Origin: Eunapius fragilis
Lineage: Eukaryota > Porifera > Demospongiae > Spongillida > Spongillidae
DNA: 64,000 nucleotides
Assembly (NCBI GenBank): GCA_963681505.1
Contig: OY811977.1
Coordinates: 5,573,223 to 5,637,222 of the forward strand
Direction of reading: 5' to 3'
This document shows positions 57,678-64,000 of the stretch, one piece after another (position 1 is the stretch's first letter; each line of letters begins with the position of its first letter). The translations under genes and the position numbers were made by a program. The notes under the pieces are model-generated. The model was given only the letters and a program-made list of their open reading frames with translations. It ran no database searches and was not told where the DNA came from.

Positions 57678-58928
57678 CACACCCTGCTTTTCATATCGTG
57701 GGTCTCAACCCCCCCTTTTGGAAAGTCCTGTATCCGCCCCTGCAGTTGCAGTAAACACAAACGTTGCACCGGTCGATCGCGAGTTTAAGTAGGATGACGT
57801 TGTAGCGATTATATCTCAGTCACAAATACACGAGCGACAGCACGTGTGGCCTGTGTCCGAGAAAAAAAAAAAAAAAACGAATCACGCTCGTAGAAATGAA
57901 CAACCATACAAGCTCAACTACAATACGTGATTGCAAAAGGGTTTGAGCTTATGCACGTTATCTTAGCCTTTGGATCACGTAGGCTCGATCAATTCGACGT
58001 TTTCATGTCGCCACGCACCACCGTAAACTCGCAACTCGTTTACGCAACTGATGGACACAGAGAAAAGTTTCAAAATCCCATGCAGCCTTGGGTTTTTTTT
58101 AACAAAAAGTCATCCTGGAATTGAGCGTCTAGCATGCAAAAACCATCCTGGGATTTGGCGTCCAGGGTGGGTATAGCTTAAAAACCATGCTGGGTTTGTC
58201 GAACAAAAACCGTGTTGAGCTCATTTTTATTCATTCCTTCAACATGGTTGATGTTCGGCAAACCCAGTATGGTTTTTAGGCTTTACCCACCCTGGACGCC
58301 AAATTTCAGGATGGTTTTTGCGTTATTCCCATGCTAGACGCTCAATTCCAGGATGGCTTTTAAAAACCCAAGGCTGGGATTTTGAAACTTTTTCCTGTGG
58401 GAGACGCAGGGTGAACCAAGTGATACTCACGTGACAAGCAACTTGCAAAATGCCAGGTCCACCTCCGGATGGCCTGGGCTATCGATTCGAGGGAGGGTGG
58501 GGCACTTGATGGGCAGTGTCTCGTAGTCACGGGGTTAAAATAGCAATGACGGCACAATGGCGGAGCAATCGGATAATAAATGAACGACAACTTTCAAACG
58601 CCGCAGTTTTGTAACCGCTCCTCACATCTCAAACGAAAAGGCGGAAAAAATAGCGGGTGCACTTTTGTAAATGTGCTGCAAATATGAACGCGAAAAGGCA
58701 TTCTTTCATCGAGATCCATTGAAATCTAACTGTTCTGGTTGTTTAATCATGAGGACCCCCCAGAGAGTAAATAAAAAACATTCGACAGCAAAATGCAGTA
58801 GTAAAATGGTCCGGTAATATATGTAGTAAGTTTGAAGGACAGAGCTTTTAACGTCGCAACGATACTGCAAAATGAATTGAAGAAATGTTAAAAATCACAT
58901 AAGCCCAGTTTTCTCTTGCACTGCCCCA
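54514..58928. mobile_element. Nested fold-back element, mirror copy without Helitron
   Basis: Mirror of 37371-43272 but lacking the Helitron-like insertion. It retains the palindromic element (about 58070-58395) and the MITE (57476-57745). The spacer is at about 56395-56600. Confidence 0.75.
57476..57745. mobile_element. MITE of the CAGGGGCGGATACAGG family, mirror copy
   Basis: Mirror of 40043-40310, flanked by TTGCA (57471-57475, 57746-57750). Confidence 0.8.
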
Positions 58929-58948
58929 TATATATAAACAAAGGAAAG

Positions 58949-62697
<3,749 letters not shown>

Positions 62698-63224
62698 TTC
62701 CGTTTTTTTTTATACTCTCTTACACCAACAAAAAACTTCTACATATGGCCATTATTTTTTATAATATTACAGAGTAAGCATTGTTTTAGCACATTGTTTC
62801 AGCCTCATAGGTTTGCATAAAAAATTGTGGTCTGTGATGTATAATGAATGTATATTTTTTGTTATTTTTTGTATCCTCTTTTGCTGCACATGAATCTTGC
62901 ATCAATAATTTTATAAAACGTTTCGTGCATGCCTTGCAAAACCCATAAGCTATTATACATTGTCATAATGGATGCATTACCTCACATGGACTATTATAAT
63001 TTTTAAGATTCAATGCGAACAAGCTATACATGGATACAATCCTTATACATAAGCACGTTCATCATTGTTATTAAAGAATGTAACAATTACTACGCTACAC
63101 AAAAAATTATTACTCGCATAGTGTAACACTTAGAATTTAATTCTGTGCATCATCCTAAAACAATACCAATTACTTCCTCGCATTTCATTATGCAAAAAAA
63201 ACGAAAAAAAAATCATGCTTCGAT

Positions 63225-63548
63225 GTGTTGGTTTAGGTACTAAACTTTGTTTAATGTTTTGGGGGTATGCGAGCAATATGCTAAAATCCCCAGGGTTGTA
63301 CCCCCTGGGAAAGCCTTACTTCCATTCAACCCTGAGCCTAGGGAAAGCCTCGCCTCCATTCAAACCTAAAGCCCTTAAAGTCTGGGATAAGTCTCACTTA
63401 CATTCAATAAATCCCCTCATCCAATCTAACACATTATCCCAAAGATATTGACACCTGATATGGTTCCAGGTCACACACATGTATATAAAGGATGGTAAGG
63501 TGGGCAGCAATCACTCAGACCAAAGCCAAGTCTGCCAGCTGCATTGTT
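63225..63548. repeat. DIRS-like terminal repeat, mirror copy
   Basis: Mirror of 32777-33100, including the TATA-like GTATATAAAG near 63481-63490. Confidence 0.9.
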
Positions 63549-64000
63549 TCGTCACGACAAAGCCTAATGCGCCTCACATGCGAGGCACTCCGCCTCAAAC
63601 TGATGCAGGCTCACCTCGCCACCACCGGCAACAAAGCGGACCTCGTGGAGCGACTTCTCCAGCACGAGGCAAGCTACGTACAAGGATCGTCTGGTCTCCC
63701 CGCGAGGTCAGGAGGTTCCGAATCGACCGTCTCCGACTCCACGGACGGTACGGACGATGCGGATCAGGACGAGACCACCAGTCGCTACTCGCTTGCCGCA
63801 TCGAACCTGGCCATCGGCACGCCCACACCCGACGGTTCCAGCGAAACGTCGGAGGACAGCCTCGGCGACCAGACAGCATGCGAGGACGTTGCTCCTCCAC
63901 ACGGCACTCGGCGAAAGCATCAGAGACCTCAACGACCAGCAGTCTCTCGAGCTCGGCGAACCCTCCACTGCTCCCCAGCGGGTGCAGCGCGGATAAGCCG
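63492..64000 (+). CDS. Gag-like frame of the DIRS-like element, cut by the window end
   Basis: Mirror of the 32833-32325 part of the gag-like frame, with the SAP-like EALRLKLMQAHLATTGNKAD. A second DIRS-like copy evidently continues beyond the window. The alternative start MRLTCEA lies at about 63567. Confidence 0.75.
   Translation, partial: MVRWAAITQTKAKSASCIVSSRQSLMRLTCEALRLKLMQAHLATTGNKADLVERLLQHEASYVQGSSGLPARSGGSESTVSDSTDGTDDADQDETTSRYSLAASNLAIGTPTPDGSSETSEDSLGDQTACEDVAPPHGTRRKHQRPQRPAVSRARRTLHCSPAGAARIS

Overview
The window is eukaryotic, repeat-dense DNA. GT-AG introns, pogo-, hAT-, P/THAP9-, Ulp1/PHD-, Helitron-like and DIRS-like mobile-element sequences, and many short G-tract MITEs point to a marine invertebrate. 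A demosponge or cnidarian fits best, judged from remembered protein families rather than a search. I see no convincing single-copy host gene. Almost everything that can be explained is mobile DNA, nested insertions, or simple and minisatellite repeats. Two 200-N assembly gaps are present (21071-21270 and 48039-48238).

Layout. 0.6-2.8 kb holds a broken pogo/Tigger-like transposase with a C-terminal PHD finger. 3.1-4.0 kb holds a short Helitron-like element. 6.1-6.4 kb holds a hAT transposase fragment. 7179-11973 is a complete-looking P-type transposon with terminal inverted repeats and a 7-bp target duplication. It carries two convergent genes: a six-exon P/THAP9-like transposase (+) and a second gene of unrecognised function (-). 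A 305-bp MITE has landed in the second gene, and removing it with one target copy restores an exact reading frame. 14.0-14.7 kb holds a broken Ulp1-like peptidase/PHD gene. 13.4-17.4 kb is a fold-back repeat whose arms carry 21-bp tandem units, each centred on the palindrome CATCGATCGATG. 18.2-20.7 kb is an almost pure pyrimidine tract with higher-order repeats. 21.9-22.5 kb holds another hAT remnant. 26.4-33.6 kb is a second copy of the fold-back repeat, interrupted by a 5.2-kb DIRS/Ngaro-like tyrosine-recombinase retrotransposon (27902-33100, minus orientation) with canonical split direct repeats.

From about 32325 to the window end the sequence is one giant palindrome: left arm 32325-48038, right arm 48317-64000, with a 200-N gap and about 80 bp of spacer in the middle. 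Each arm contains the same nested stack: the DIRS terminal repeat and gag start; a 3.7-kb element with roughly 47-bp inverted ends; a 4-6 kb internal fold-back element; a hAT-type MITE with an 8-bp target duplication; and a 3.1-kb pyrimidine (or purine) tract. The arms differ by reciprocal insertions of a Helitron-like element: copy B is only in the left arm, copy C only in the right, and each has a clean empty site in the other arm. The arms are therefore distinct copies or haplotypes and not one read folded on itself.

The strongest candidates for something new are the two-gene P-type transposon, the Helitron-like family whose 5' hairpin is kept by compensatory base changes, and the fold-back element built of palindromic 21-bp units.
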